64,000 bases of DNA from Chondrus crispus. Taxonomy: Eukaryota; Rhodophyta; Florideophyceae; Gigartinales; Gigartinaceae. The translations under genes and the position numbers were made by a program. The notes under the pieces are model-generated. The model was given only the letters and a program-made list of their open reading frames with translations, was not told the origin of the DNA and made no database searches. Every line of letters begins with the position of its first letter. The stretch's first letter is position 1. Positions 41,969 through 50,468 of this stretch are shown here, one piece after another. The DNA is taken from assembly GCF_000350225.1 (NCBI RefSeq), contig NW_005178719.1, positions 1 to 64,000 of the forward strand, given 5' to 3'.

Positions 41969-42280
41969 GTGGCACGAATTTTGAGCCAAAAACGAAGGGT
42001 CTCCAGAGAGGCAAGGCAGTTGGATGGACGTACTGCCCGAGAGCCGCTGCCGCCGCGGAAAAATATTATGCAGTTGCTTACTAGAATAGAGACTATGGCG
42101 GGAAAAGGCAGGGTCGATGATGCAATTGGACATCTGCAAAAGTGTAGGCTGGCATTTATGGCTGCGAAAAAGGAGGGAGTCAATAAAGGCTTTACGCACC
42201 AAGATTTCTGGAATGTATGTGACAAATACTCTGTAAAGAAAATTTGCAGTAAGGTCAATTTGGCACACGTTCCATTTTAG
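41969..42280 (+). CDS. Short frame in the Harbinger 5' region
   Basis: A frame of about 100 codons reads VSREARQLDGRTAR, NIMQLLTRIETMAGKGRVDD and LQKCRLAFMAAKK; the first in-frame ATG is in NIMQLL. Part of it recurs at 39311-39460, and a similar pattern lies at 9309-9620. It may be a small accessory protein or the remains of one. Confidence 0.35.
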   Translation: MARILSQKRRVSREARQLDGRTAREPLPPRKNIMQLLTRIETMAGKGRVDDAIGHLQKCRLAFMAAKKEGVNKGFTHQDFWNVCDKYSVKKICSKVNLAHVPF

Positions 42281-42383
42281 TTTACGCATGGACTGCGCGG
42301 ATCGCCATATGAGTATTACGAAGGAGTATTACGACGACAGCCTACAGTAGGACGCTAGTCCCATTTTCCACTGTTGAGGCAAC

Positions 42384-43595
42384 ATGCCACACCGCGGAAG
42401 ACAACGCGACCACTCTGTGTCCATCGCAGCCGTGCGATTCCGCAAATGGCGTGTTGCCCTTCGCACAATCGCACATCGCCGCCTCTCCGCTCCGGGATCT
42501 CCTATAGGGAGCACAAGCGCTCTCTCCTTTTGTGTCAAGGGCTACACAGCGCAGCGGCAAGAATACACACGATACATTAGACGTTCTAATCGTATATCTC
42601 TCTCCGAGTTCTCCTTTAACTTTAATGCATTGACTAACGCTTGTTGTTTATCGTTGTTTCGGTTTACTAAGAGCGATCTTGCTAGGATGGTCACAGCGGT
42701 GGGTTGGGTTGGGTATGTTACAAATCGGAACAGGTATAGGGGCAGTCCGTTGTTAGTCGCATGCGTCATACTGAGGCGCTTAAGCAGGCCCAGCAGGTGG
42801 TGGGATATGGAGTTTCTGTTTGGACGGCATGGGGCGCAGCTCTCTGAAATTTTCTGGGAGGGTATAGGGCAGATGCTCCAAGATCGCGTCCAATTGATAA
42901 CAGGACCCATGCATGCCTCTTTCATTTGCGAACGGGCATCAAGTTACGTCCATGCTGTGAAGGAAAAGTGTGACGTGCTTTCTAACGGCGTTGGTTTTAT
43001 TGACGGCACTGTAATCGCGATTGCTCGGCCATGCCGTAGCGCCGTTGAAAACGTTGCCTACAATGGACACAAGCGCAAGAACGCTCTCAAGTATCAAGCC
43101 GTTATCGCGCCTGATGGATTATTGCTTCACGCGGCGGGTCTCATGGAGGGACAGCGCCATGATTGGACACTTTACTGTAGAAGTGGTCTCGATGAGGAGC
43201 TGGAGGAGGTCATGGTGGTGGATGGTTTGCAGTATTGTCTGTACGGGGACTCAGGATATAACGAACGCAACTTCTTGGAGGTCCCCTTCCAGGGGTCACA
43301 ATTGACCGGATACCAGAATGCCTTCAACAAGGCTATTTCCAAAGGAAGGCTTACTGTGGAATGGGTTTTCAAAGAAGTCAAGCTTTACTGGTCGACGGTA
43401 GACTATCGTCGAAAGATGCGAACGGGGGAATCTCCGGTCGGGGCACTTTATCTCGCTGCGATTCTGCTTACAAACTTTCGCAATTGCGTATATCCCAACA
43501 CCATCTCGCAGTACATGCTCTACAAGCCTCCAACTCTCGAAGACCACCTAGCTCACAAAAACAAGTCAATGCTCGTGCAGGAGAGCGAGGAGTGA
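42384..43595 (+). CDS. Harbinger transposase (DDE_Tnp_4)
   Basis: 403 residues from ATG 42384. The catalytic triad is D in GVGFIDGTVIAIARP, D in LYGDSGYNERNF, and E in RLTVEWVFKEVKLYW. Upstream helices (FTKSDLARMVTAVGW, VILRRLSRPSRWWDME) fit the family N-terminus. It should cut and reinsert the element together with the Myb-like partner. The frame is intact, so the protein may be functional. The first 60 residues are poorly conserved in style, and a later start is possible. Confidence 0.9.
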   Translation: MPHRGRQRDHSVSIAAVRFRKWRVALRTIAHRRLSAPGSPIGSTSALSFCVKGYTAQRQEYTRYIRRSNRISLSEFSFNFNALTNACCLSLFRFTKSDLARMVTAVGWVGYVTNRNRYRGSPLLVACVILRRLSRPSRWWDMEFLFGRHGAQLSEIFWEGIGQMLQDRVQLITGPMHASFICERASSYVHAVKEKCDVLSNGVGFIDGTVIAIARPCRSAVENVAYNGHKRKNALKYQAVIAPDGLLLHAAGLMEGQRHDWTLYCRSGLDEELEEVMVVDGLQYCLYGDSGYNERNFLEVPFQGSQLTGYQNAFNKAISKGRLTVEWVFKEVKLYWSTVDYRRKMRTGESPVGALYLAAILLTNFRNCVYPNTISQYMLYKPPTLEDHLAHKNKSMLVQESEE

Positions 43596-43714
43596 GTACA
43601 AAGTCCGCGTGCCGAGCGGAGCGAGTTGCCGAGCGTAGCGAGAGCGGACTTCGTCTGTATCCCCGCAGGGAGCCCTGCGCGAGCAGACGCTAGGCCAGTT
43701 TCGTTGTATCTTCT

Positions 43715-44709
43715 CTAGTCGGAACGCTCCGTCGAGCCAGAAAATGACTGTTCAGACCCGTTTGTCGATGCGTAGCTACTTCCCTGCGCATCCATTATAG
43801 AACCCATCATGATATTCATTTTGTTCAGATCAAGCTCGTTTTGCGCTTGGCGCTCCATATGTCTTTCCTCACGATCCTTCTGCCGTTCCTCTGTCTCTCG
43901 ATCCAGGCGATGGTGTTCGAACTGAAGGCGCTCGTGTTAAAGCTCAATACGCGCCATATCGGCATCGCGCAGCGCGTTTCCGAAACCCTCAAGCTCCCCT
44001 TCTATCTCGTCGTAAGCACATGCTTGGCAACGCGGTTTCTTTCGGGCACTTCCATTGCCATCGACCTCCACGATGTCATCCGTTTCATCCCCTTCCAGGC
44101 TGCTTACTCCACCATTGCCATTGCGGGTCAGAGCCCGCGCGACGAGTTCCTTCCCAATACGCTCTTTGCGAGCTTCTTTCGCCTCGGCGGCAACGACTTC
44201 TGCTGTCTTAGCCTTCTCGAAGTCATTCCTTGCTTCTGCCATCATATAGAACAGCTCGCCGAGCTCACCTATCTTTCCACCCACACCCGAAAGCTGGCTA
44301 TCCTTTGCATCACGACGGCCGAAGGCATCCTGGATCTTTTTGTAGCCATCCTGGATGCTCTTCGCCGTCACCTTGACCAATAGATCCTTGTTCGAGTTTG
44401 CCTTAGTCGCGGCGGTGGCGAACATCTTCTGAATTTCGCCATAGGCAGCGACGTGGACCTTCGATGCGGCAACCTCCCGCGCGATGATCAGGTCATCGCC
44501 AGCCGTAAATTTAGGGCGGCGACCGTCCTTACGCGCGAGAGACGGTAGGCGGATAGGGAGAGCGGGCGCGGCAAGCGCCTCCGTCGGTGATGATTCCGGA
44601 ACGAACGCCGGGCCTTTGATGAGAGCTTTGGCGTCGGGGGTTAACGGGGGACTAGCATCGGGGGAAGGGTGGGGAGGACTAGGGACACCTCGGCCATGCT
44701 GAAGGAGAG
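43715..44709 (-). pseudogene. Harbinger Myb/SANT-like DNA-binding protein, one in-frame stop
   Basis: The minus-strand frame reads a proline-rich start (GVPSPPHPSPDASPPLTPDA), then a trihelix domain (RRPKFTAGDDLIIAREVAAS, KVHVAAYGEIQKMF, DGYKKIQDAFGRR), a linker with acidic and Arg/Lys patches, and a coiled-coil tail (HERLQFEHHRLDRETEERQK). A TAA at 43937-43939 interrupts the coiled coil; after it the same frame runs to TAG at 43715. By family knowledge this partner binds the terminal repeats and imports the transposase. No ATG was found for the start. The transposase and this gene end 120 bp apart, facing each other. Confidence 0.7.
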
Positions 44710-45282
44710 GGAGAGTGGAGGGTAGAGCTTGGATGGGGGAGCGGCGAGCCGTGACACCTTTCTGCAGTACCGTTCTCCCGCCTTTTTGTGTACACGTTTT
44801 ATGAATCAGATTGCAGAATGGACTTCACTGTGAAGTCACATTTCAGTAAACTTTGTCATGGCCTCGGCCAGGATTTCATTTAGTGTAAGCAGTTTTCGTC
44901 ACAACTTTAATTTTTATTGCAGAAAACCGTGGTACGTAAAGTCTCTAATGCGACGGCTCGGCAGCTACTAATAACAGAAATGCTTGATTAGACTTGAGTC
45001 TGTAGTGAAGATGCAAAGTATGAGTGATGGCGTCCTGCGAGCGGTCTTTCTGAGCAGTGATGCGCAAAGGGAGTGGCTGCAAAAAAGCCGTAAATCTCAT
45101 TATCTTACAGTGCCAGGTTCGATATAGTGCCGTTTTCGGCCCACTGAGTCAGTGGCACTGACACAAGGTAGCACTATATCGCGACCCCCCTGTACTTATT
45201 TACATTACATCTTCTATTCCAATATTTATCTCACCTGCCAGATCACGTACAAACATTCAATAGCATTGGAACTCAGAAATGT

Positions 45283-45430
45283 TGTAGCGCAACTGTGCGC
45301 AATTTACCGTCCGGATGTCCAGCAATGCAGCCGCCGCCGGCCGTTGCTATAAGTAGGATAGTCTAGACAGCAGCACAATAAACTGTCCTGGTATCGACCA
45401 GGCAACCATCGCCGCAAACGGTTTAGCACA
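45283..45430 (+). repeat. 5' LTR of the gypsy element
   Basis: 148 bp, TGTAGCGCAACTG to GGTTTAGCACA. It is identical to the 3' LTR at 50321-50468. Confidence 0.95.
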
Positions 45431-45517
45431 GTGATCACTGCATTCCGGTTTACTTTCTGTATTCTCGTTTGTTTCGATCAACCCCCGATCGCCCCGGCGA
45501 TAACGGTTCTCTGAACG

Positions 45518-47311
45518 ATGTCGCAGATGTCCGACACATCCGGCGTAACGACGCATCGTGCGTCATTTGTGGCAACATCGGTTAATCACCCGCGATTAGT
45601 CCGTACCCATTCGGATTCAATTCGCGTTTTCCTTCGCCTGTACGACCAGTACACACGCGAAGTTACTGCTAGAGCATCACAGCTTACCTCAACGGATGCC
45701 GCGACAACCGAAGCCGTCCGACCGGTTAGCATCAAGTTTTGCGTAGACCCAGAGTACCTGGAGTCAGCGATCGCATTAGGCCTTATCACAGGTGCCACGT
45801 CATACGAAGATCTTACCGAAACGGATCTTTCCAACTTCCTGAAGACTAAAGCCGAAGATTCCAAAGATATCGTCAGTATCGAGACTCTTGACGAAATTGT
45901 CGACCGAGAACTGCGGATGAACATGCACGACAAAAACGCAAAGTCACGCATGGAGTCACTTTTTGTGTCATACCATTCAATTATTCGCCGAAACGGTTTG
46001 TCTTGGATCCTCAAAGAGAACCAAAAGTTGGCGGTCCGTCACGTTCTTTCCTTAATTCGGCCGAAACCGCTACAAGATCGGCTAGAATCAGATTTACAAC
46101 TTTCACAAACCGACTGCCGAAAGGATTTCCAGAAGTTTATGAAGCATGCCGTACGGGTGTCTGAGGCTTTCCAGCTCTTGGACAACGGGCCCAAGCAAGG
46201 GAAGGCCAAGCGCAATCAAAACCGAGACGGACACTCCCGTGGAGGTGGCAACGACAAACCACCTCCCGGAGCAGGATCGAAATCCGGAGGAAGTACCGAA
46301 CGGAATGGCGACAAGTCAAAGAAAACGAATCGAGTCCCGCCCGACTGCCCGTACGGTCCGTGCATGTCCAAGGGCAACAAACATCTTATCAAAGATTGCC
46401 CTGAGGCGTTGCAGACCGAGAAGGACCGGATGCTCAGCGAACTCAGGGCTAGCAAATTCCGAGACGGTCCATCGCGTTCGACGCGCAGCCAGATTGGCAG
46501 TGCACTCACCACGACGACAGGAGCGTCGAAAGGACCGCCAAGGCCAGGCGGTACTGTTGGACGCATTGCGCAGAGGAAACCTTCCAATTCTGCACACTCG
46601 CCATCCCCTTCATGTCCGATTACGGTTTCCGACGGCCTTTCATCGCTGGATATCACTGGCCGGTGCGATGATGGCAGCGATGACAGCATCGCCTCACCGA
46701 CACTCGAGGAACGCGCAGTCATACAAGGCATAGGCAAAATGTCTTCTATCAAGACCGTCCGGCTAAGCGTAGCTCTCAAGTCAGGAAAAGACCCGCAGTC
46801 TTTCTCTTTTTCGCGAAGCTGGACACCTCCCAGAACGGTACTACATCTAGCGTCAGGACAGCTGGCGTTAGCCAATGTCACCTTCTTAGTTGCCGATGAC
46901 GGACTCGCGTGCGAAGACCTACTCATTGGCCTACCGGTCTTGCAGCATCTGCAGATCGACACGCGCACCCTCCTGGAAAATAACCGAGCGGTGCTTGACG
47001 GAACCGACTGTTCTACAGTAGGCAACCCGTCGACATTTAACCGAGGCGGTGTAGTATCAAGACTCATGATAGCTCGCCTAAACCGCGTCAGTGATGACGC
47101 AGACGATTCCGATAACGGTACAACAACGCCAGATGCCGATCGGCCACGCGTTAATTATCACACCGCAAGAACGGAAGAAGATCTGTTCCCGGATCCCTCG
47201 CTGCTCGATCCCATCGATTCCGAGCAGCACACAAATATACAGGCGGAGGTACACGAGATGAAGACCACAGCACGGAAAACGGACTGCCCGAGGAATACCG
47301 AACACGGTTGA
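45518..47311 (+). CDS. gypsy gag with protease-like C-terminus
   Basis: 597 residues from ATG 45518. The helical capsid part (LDEIVDRELRMN, FQKFMKHAVRVSEAF) is followed by a basic linker and a variant zinc knuckle (CPYGPCMSKGNKHLIKDC, CX4CX6HX4C). The C-terminal third resembles retropepsin: a DDGSDDSIASP segment where D-T/S-G is expected, then VTFLVADD and DLLIGLPVLQHL. If that is the active site, its sequence is DDG. The frame overlaps the pol frame, which is open from 47155, by 157 bp. Confidence 0.9.
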   Translation: MSQMSDTSGVTTHRASFVATSVNHPRLVRTHSDSIRVFLRLYDQYTREVTARASQLTSTDAATTEAVRPVSIKFCVDPEYLESAIALGLITGATSYEDLTETDLSNFLKTKAEDSKDIVSIETLDEIVDRELRMNMHDKNAKSRMESLFVSYHSIIRRNGLSWILKENQKLAVRHVLSLIRPKPLQDRLESDLQLSQTDCRKDFQKFMKHAVRVSEAFQLLDNGPKQGKAKRNQNRDGHSRGGGNDKPPPGAGSKSGGSTERNGDKSKKTNRVPPDCPYGPCMSKGNKHLIKDCPEALQTEKDRMLSELRASKFRDGPSRSTRSQIGSALTTTTGASKGPPRPGGTVGRIAQRKPSNSAHSPSPSCPITVSDGLSSLDITGRCDDGSDDSIASPTLEERAVIQGIGKMSSIKTVRLSVALKSGKDPQSFSFSRSWTPPRTVLHLASGQLALANVTFLVADDGLACEDLLIGLPVLQHLQIDTRTLLENNRAVLDGTDCSTVGNPSTFNRGGVVSRLMIARLNRVSDDADDSDNGTTTPDADRPRVNYHTARTEEDLFPDPSLLDPIDSEQHTNIQAEVHEMKTTARKTDCPRNTEHG

Positions 47312-50310
47312 ACGAAATCGTGGACGGACACTTGGACGTGTTCCGGACTTCTTTTTCGGCCGGTCCACCCGCGGGTATACGTCCTCTGAAAGTAGAGCTG
47401 ACTCCCGATGCCGAACCGGTTAAGGTGCGCCTACGCAATTATTCCCGCGAGCAACGAGCCTTCTTGTCCGAATTCGTCGACAAGCTAGTCCAGAACGGTA
47501 TGGCGTACCCAAACCCAACCTCTCGTTGGGCTAGCGCACCTCTGCTCGTACCAAAACCCGGATCCGCACGGTACCGCTTTACTGTGGACTTACGCCCAGT
47601 CAACAAGTTCACTGTGAAACATCAGTTTCCGATGCCGAACTTAGAGCACGAGCTCACCAAGTTAACCGACTCACGGTATTTCGCAACATTCGACCTGTCC
47701 CACGGGTACTGGCAGCTCGAACTAGAACCGAATTCACGGCATCTACAGTCCTTTATTACGTCGGACGGAGTTTATTCACCAACACGGGTTTTACACGGCA
47801 CCACGAACGCCGTCACCCACCTGCAGTCTGCGCTCGCTGAAATTATGCCGCCCGGTCTAGCCCAACAGGTTCTCCACTGGCTGGATGACATACTACTCCA
47901 TAGCGCCACCGTATCCGGTTTACTCGAAGCAATCCGTCAGCTTTTCGGTTTATGCGTGCGCTACAACATCAAGCTGCACCCCGCCAAGTGCGTATTATTT
48001 GCCGGTTCCGTCCGGTGGTGTGGTCGCCTCGTCTCCGAAGAGGGTATACGCTACGATCCGAGACGTCTAGAAGGGCTACTGAACATGGAACCACCGCAAA
48101 CGGGCGCCCACCTCCAGCAATTTCTATGTGCACTGCAGTGGGTTAAGAACGGCATCCCTAACTTTGCCGAGATTATCGATCCGTTACATGGCTTGATGGA
48201 ACGCGCCTATGACCGAGTCGGAAAGCGCACAAAACAAGCCGTATCACGGATTCACCTCGCCGCACTGAACTGGGGTAAGACCGAGCTTGCAGCTTTTGAA
48301 GCTTGTAAGACGGCTCTGGCACACCAAGTCACCCTGTCTCACCGCGACGAAGCAAGGCGCCTTTGCGTTTATACCGACGCTTCCGATACGGTATGGTCTG
48401 GAATTGTCACACAAGTCCCGCCCGAGGACCTCGCATCACCACATTCTGCACAGCGACACAATCCGCTTGCATTCCTATCCGGACGGTTTTCAAGTACGCA
48501 GCTAGGTTGGTCTATTCTGGAAAAGGAAGCTTACGCAGTGCTCGCGTCCCTCGACCGCATGCACTGGATCGTTGCCACACCGCACGGTTTTGATCTCTAC
48601 ACGGATCACAATAACCTCATCTTCCTTTTCGATCCACTCTCGGTAGTGCCAGACCTATCACAGACCTCCTTGCGTAAGGTACTTCGCTGGGCCGTACGGT
48701 TAAGCATGTACAAATACAAATGTTTCCACATCCGTGGAGCCGATAACGTTTGGGCAGACCTGCTTGGCCGCTGGTCAGCCCCTACTGCCGTTCGGAGATT
48801 GATAAGAATTCCAGAGCTTCCGTCCTCATCCGCAGAAGACTTTGAATGGCCAGACGGAAAGGTCATCGCGTCGACCCAGTCCGCTAACGACTCCGAACGC
48901 CCCGTCAATTTAAACCGAACGGAAAACATATGGAAGAATCCTAACGGTGCCATCTGGATTCCTGACTCAGCCTCAGACCTCCAGCTCCGACTGTGCATCA
49001 TTGCGCACACTGGTCCGAGCGGTCACAGAGGCCAAGCAAGTACCGAAACGGTTTTACGAAAAAACTACTTCTGGTCTACCATGACGACAGACATACGGTC
49101 CTTCGTGCGCGCCTGTATCCATTGTCTATCGACAACTGGAGGGGGGAAGATACCGCGCCCGTACGGACCTGCTGTACACGGAACGAAGCCTAATGACCTC
49201 TTACAGTTCGATTATATCGAGGTTGGCCCTAGCCGTACCGGAGAAAAATACGTCCTGCTAATGCGCGATGACCACTCCGACTACAAGTGGTTCTTTGCGT
49301 TTGCCGACACGGGTGCAGAGAACGCCAGCACTGCCATCATAGACTGGTCTGCCGCTTTCGGAGTTCCAAAGGGTTTGATGTCTGATGGGCCCACACATTT
49401 CCGCAACGAAACCGTATGGTTGGTGTCGAAGGGCCTGAAGGTACCGCACCACTTCACGCTCCCTTACACACCATGGAGCAACGGAGCCGTCGAAAGATTA
49501 GGAAAGGAGATGATTCGCGTGTTCCGATCGGTCGTGTCCGAACTACAGATGAGCCTGGAAGAGTGGCCCGATCTGCTGCCACTCGTACAGAGTGCGCTCA
49601 ATAACGCGCCATCACCGAGCCGAGGAAACATCGCACCGATCAGGGCACTTACGCGCATGGAACCGACGCCCCCAATATCCACCTTCCTCCGAACGGCCAT
49701 CTCGAAACCGATTACGGTAAGCGAAGCGCAGCAAGAGCGCATTTGTAACATCGACGAACTCAGAAAACGCGTCGTCGAGTTGCATCCCATCGTGCAAAAC
49801 ACGGTTCGGAATAATCGAGAGAAATCCCGCGCCGCCGCGGCACGCGGAGACCTACCAAACTTTACAGAAGGAGACTTCGTTCTCGTCGCACGGGAAGAGT
49901 TTTTTGTCGGAGAGAAGCTTGCTCTGCGCTGGCGCGGACCGAGACGGATTATTAAGGCGCAGAACGACTACTTGTTTCAAGTCGAAGATTTCCGAAACGG
50001 TACGTTAGAGGACATACACGGCAGCCGTTTAAAGTTCTACCGCGATTCGGCCTTGAACACACGCGCTATAATGTCGCACGTTCTGTCGTCCGAGACGGGC
50101 ATGCCGGTTGCACGGCTGATGCGCCTCATTGATGATCCGGACGGTATCAAAGTGCTCGTCCGCTGGAAGGGATTACCGAATTCAGAGGATTCACTGGAGC
50201 CGCTGGAACGCATCTACGAGGACGTGCCGCAAATGCTCCTACGTCTACTTCAGAGAAAGAACACACCGACCGGTTTACTGGATAAAGCTCGTCGCGTACT
50301 TTCTCTCTGA
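47155..50310 (+). CDS. gypsy pol: RT, RNase H, integrase, chromodomain
   Basis: The frame is open from 47155 to 50310 (about 1050 codons). No ATG opens it, so expression by -1 frameshifting from gag is likely. RT: FATFDLSHGYWQLEL, catalytic block LHWLDDILLHS (LDD). RNase H: VYTDASDTVWSGI, KEAYAVLASLD, YTDHNNL. Integrase: zinc finger (HTGPSGHRG to CIHC), DDE triad in LQFDYIEVG, LMSDGPTHF and NGAVERLGKE. C-terminal chromodomain: LIDDPDGIKVLVRWKG, then SLEPLERIYED. The element has no separate env-type gene. Confidence 0.93.
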   Translation, partial: LSHRKNGRRSVPGSLAARSHRFRAAHKYTGGGTRDEDHSTENGLPEEYRTRLNEIVDGHLDVFRTSFSAGPPAGIRPLKVELTPDAEPVKVRLRNYSREQRAFLSEFVDKLVQNGMAYPNPTSRWASAPLLVPKPGSARYRFTVDLRPVNKFTVKHQFPMPNLEHELTKLTDSRYFATFDLSHGYWQLELEPNSRHLQSFITSDGVYSPTRVLHGTTNAVTHLQSALAEIMPPGLAQQVLHWLDDILLHSATVSGLLEAIRQLFGLCVRYNIKLHPAKCVLFAGSVRWCGRLVSEEGIRYDPRRLEGLLNMEPPQTGAHLQQFLCALQWVKNGIPNFAEIIDPLHGLMERAYDRVGKRTKQAVSRIHLAALNWGKTELAAFEACKTALAHQVTLSHRDEARRLCVYTDASDTVWSGIVTQVPPEDLASPHSAQRHNPLAFLSGRFSSTQLGWSILEKEAYAVLASLDRMHWIVATPHGFDLYTDHNNLIFLFDPLSVVPDLSQTSLRKVLRWAVRLSMYKYKCFHIRGADNVWADLLGRWSAPTAVRRLIRIPELPSSSAEDFEWPDGKVIASTQSANDSERPVNLNRTENIWKNPNGAIWIPDSASDLQLRLCIIAHTGPSGHRGQASTETVLRKNYFWSTMTTDIRSFVRACIHCLSTTGGGKIPRPYGPAVHGTKPNDLLQFDYIEVGPSRTGEKYVLLMRDDHSDYKWFFAFADTGAENASTAIIDWSAAFGVPKGLMSDGPTHFRNETVWLVSKGLKVPHHFTLPYTPWSNGAVERLGKEMIRVFRSVVSELQMSLEEWPDLLPLVQSALNNAPSPSRGNIAPIRALTRMEPTPPISTFLRTAISKPITVSEAQQERICNIDELRKRVVELHPIVQNTVRNNREKSRAAAARGDLPNFTEGDFVLVAREEFFVGEKLALRWRGPRRIIKAQNDYLFQVEDFRNGTLEDIHGSRLKFYRDSALNTRAIMSHVLSSETGMPVARLMRLIDDPDGIKVLVRWKGLPNSEDSLEPLERIYEDVPQMLLRLLQRKNTPTGLLDKARRVLSL

Positions 50311-50320
50311 AAGAGGGGAG

Positions 50321-50468
50321 TGTAGCGCAACTGTGCGCAATTTACCGTCCGGATGTCCAGCAATGCAGCCGCCGCCGGCCGTTGCTATAAGTAGGATAGT
50401 CTAGACAGCAGCACAATAAACTGTCCTGGTATCGACCAGGCAACCATCGCCGCAAACGGTTTAGCACA
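50321..50468 (+). repeat. 3' LTR of the gypsy element
   Basis: Identical to the 5' LTR over 148 bp; preceded by the purine tract at 50309-50320. Confidence 0.95.

Larger units (their letters stand above)
41899..45195 (+). mobile_element. PIF/Harbinger DNA transposon, full length
   Basis: The terminal inverted repeats are GTACAGGGGGGGGTCGCGAT on the left and GTACAGGGGGGTCGCGATAT on the right (reverse complement of 45166-45195). Both continue into ATAGTGC and further subterminal repeats. Inside are a DDE_Tnp_4 transposase and, convergent to it, a Myb/SANT-like DNA-binding protein gene, the usual two-gene plan of the group. A target duplication could not be fixed because the ends make the palindrome GTAC. 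The element is about 3.3 kb. Confidence 0.88.
45283..50468 (+). mobile_element. Ty3/gypsy LTR retrotransposon, chromodomain-bearing
   Basis: The 5186-bp element has identical 148-bp LTRs flanked by AATGT (left) and AATGG (right), a target duplication with one mismatch. A purine tract (GAAAGAGGGGAG) abuts the 3' LTR. Gag and pol are both open, with pol one base behind gag. The integrase ends in a chromodomain. Identical LTRs and open frames indicate very recent, perhaps current, activity. Confidence 0.95.

Noticed and set aside
41896..45198. Three-base target duplication of the Harbinger element
   Set aside because: The ends form GTAC, so the boundary is ambiguous, and flanking triplets do not give a clear direct repeat.
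46216..47067. 283-codon minus-strand frame
   Set aside because: Antisense shadow of gypsy gag, whose plus-strand frame carries clear motifs.
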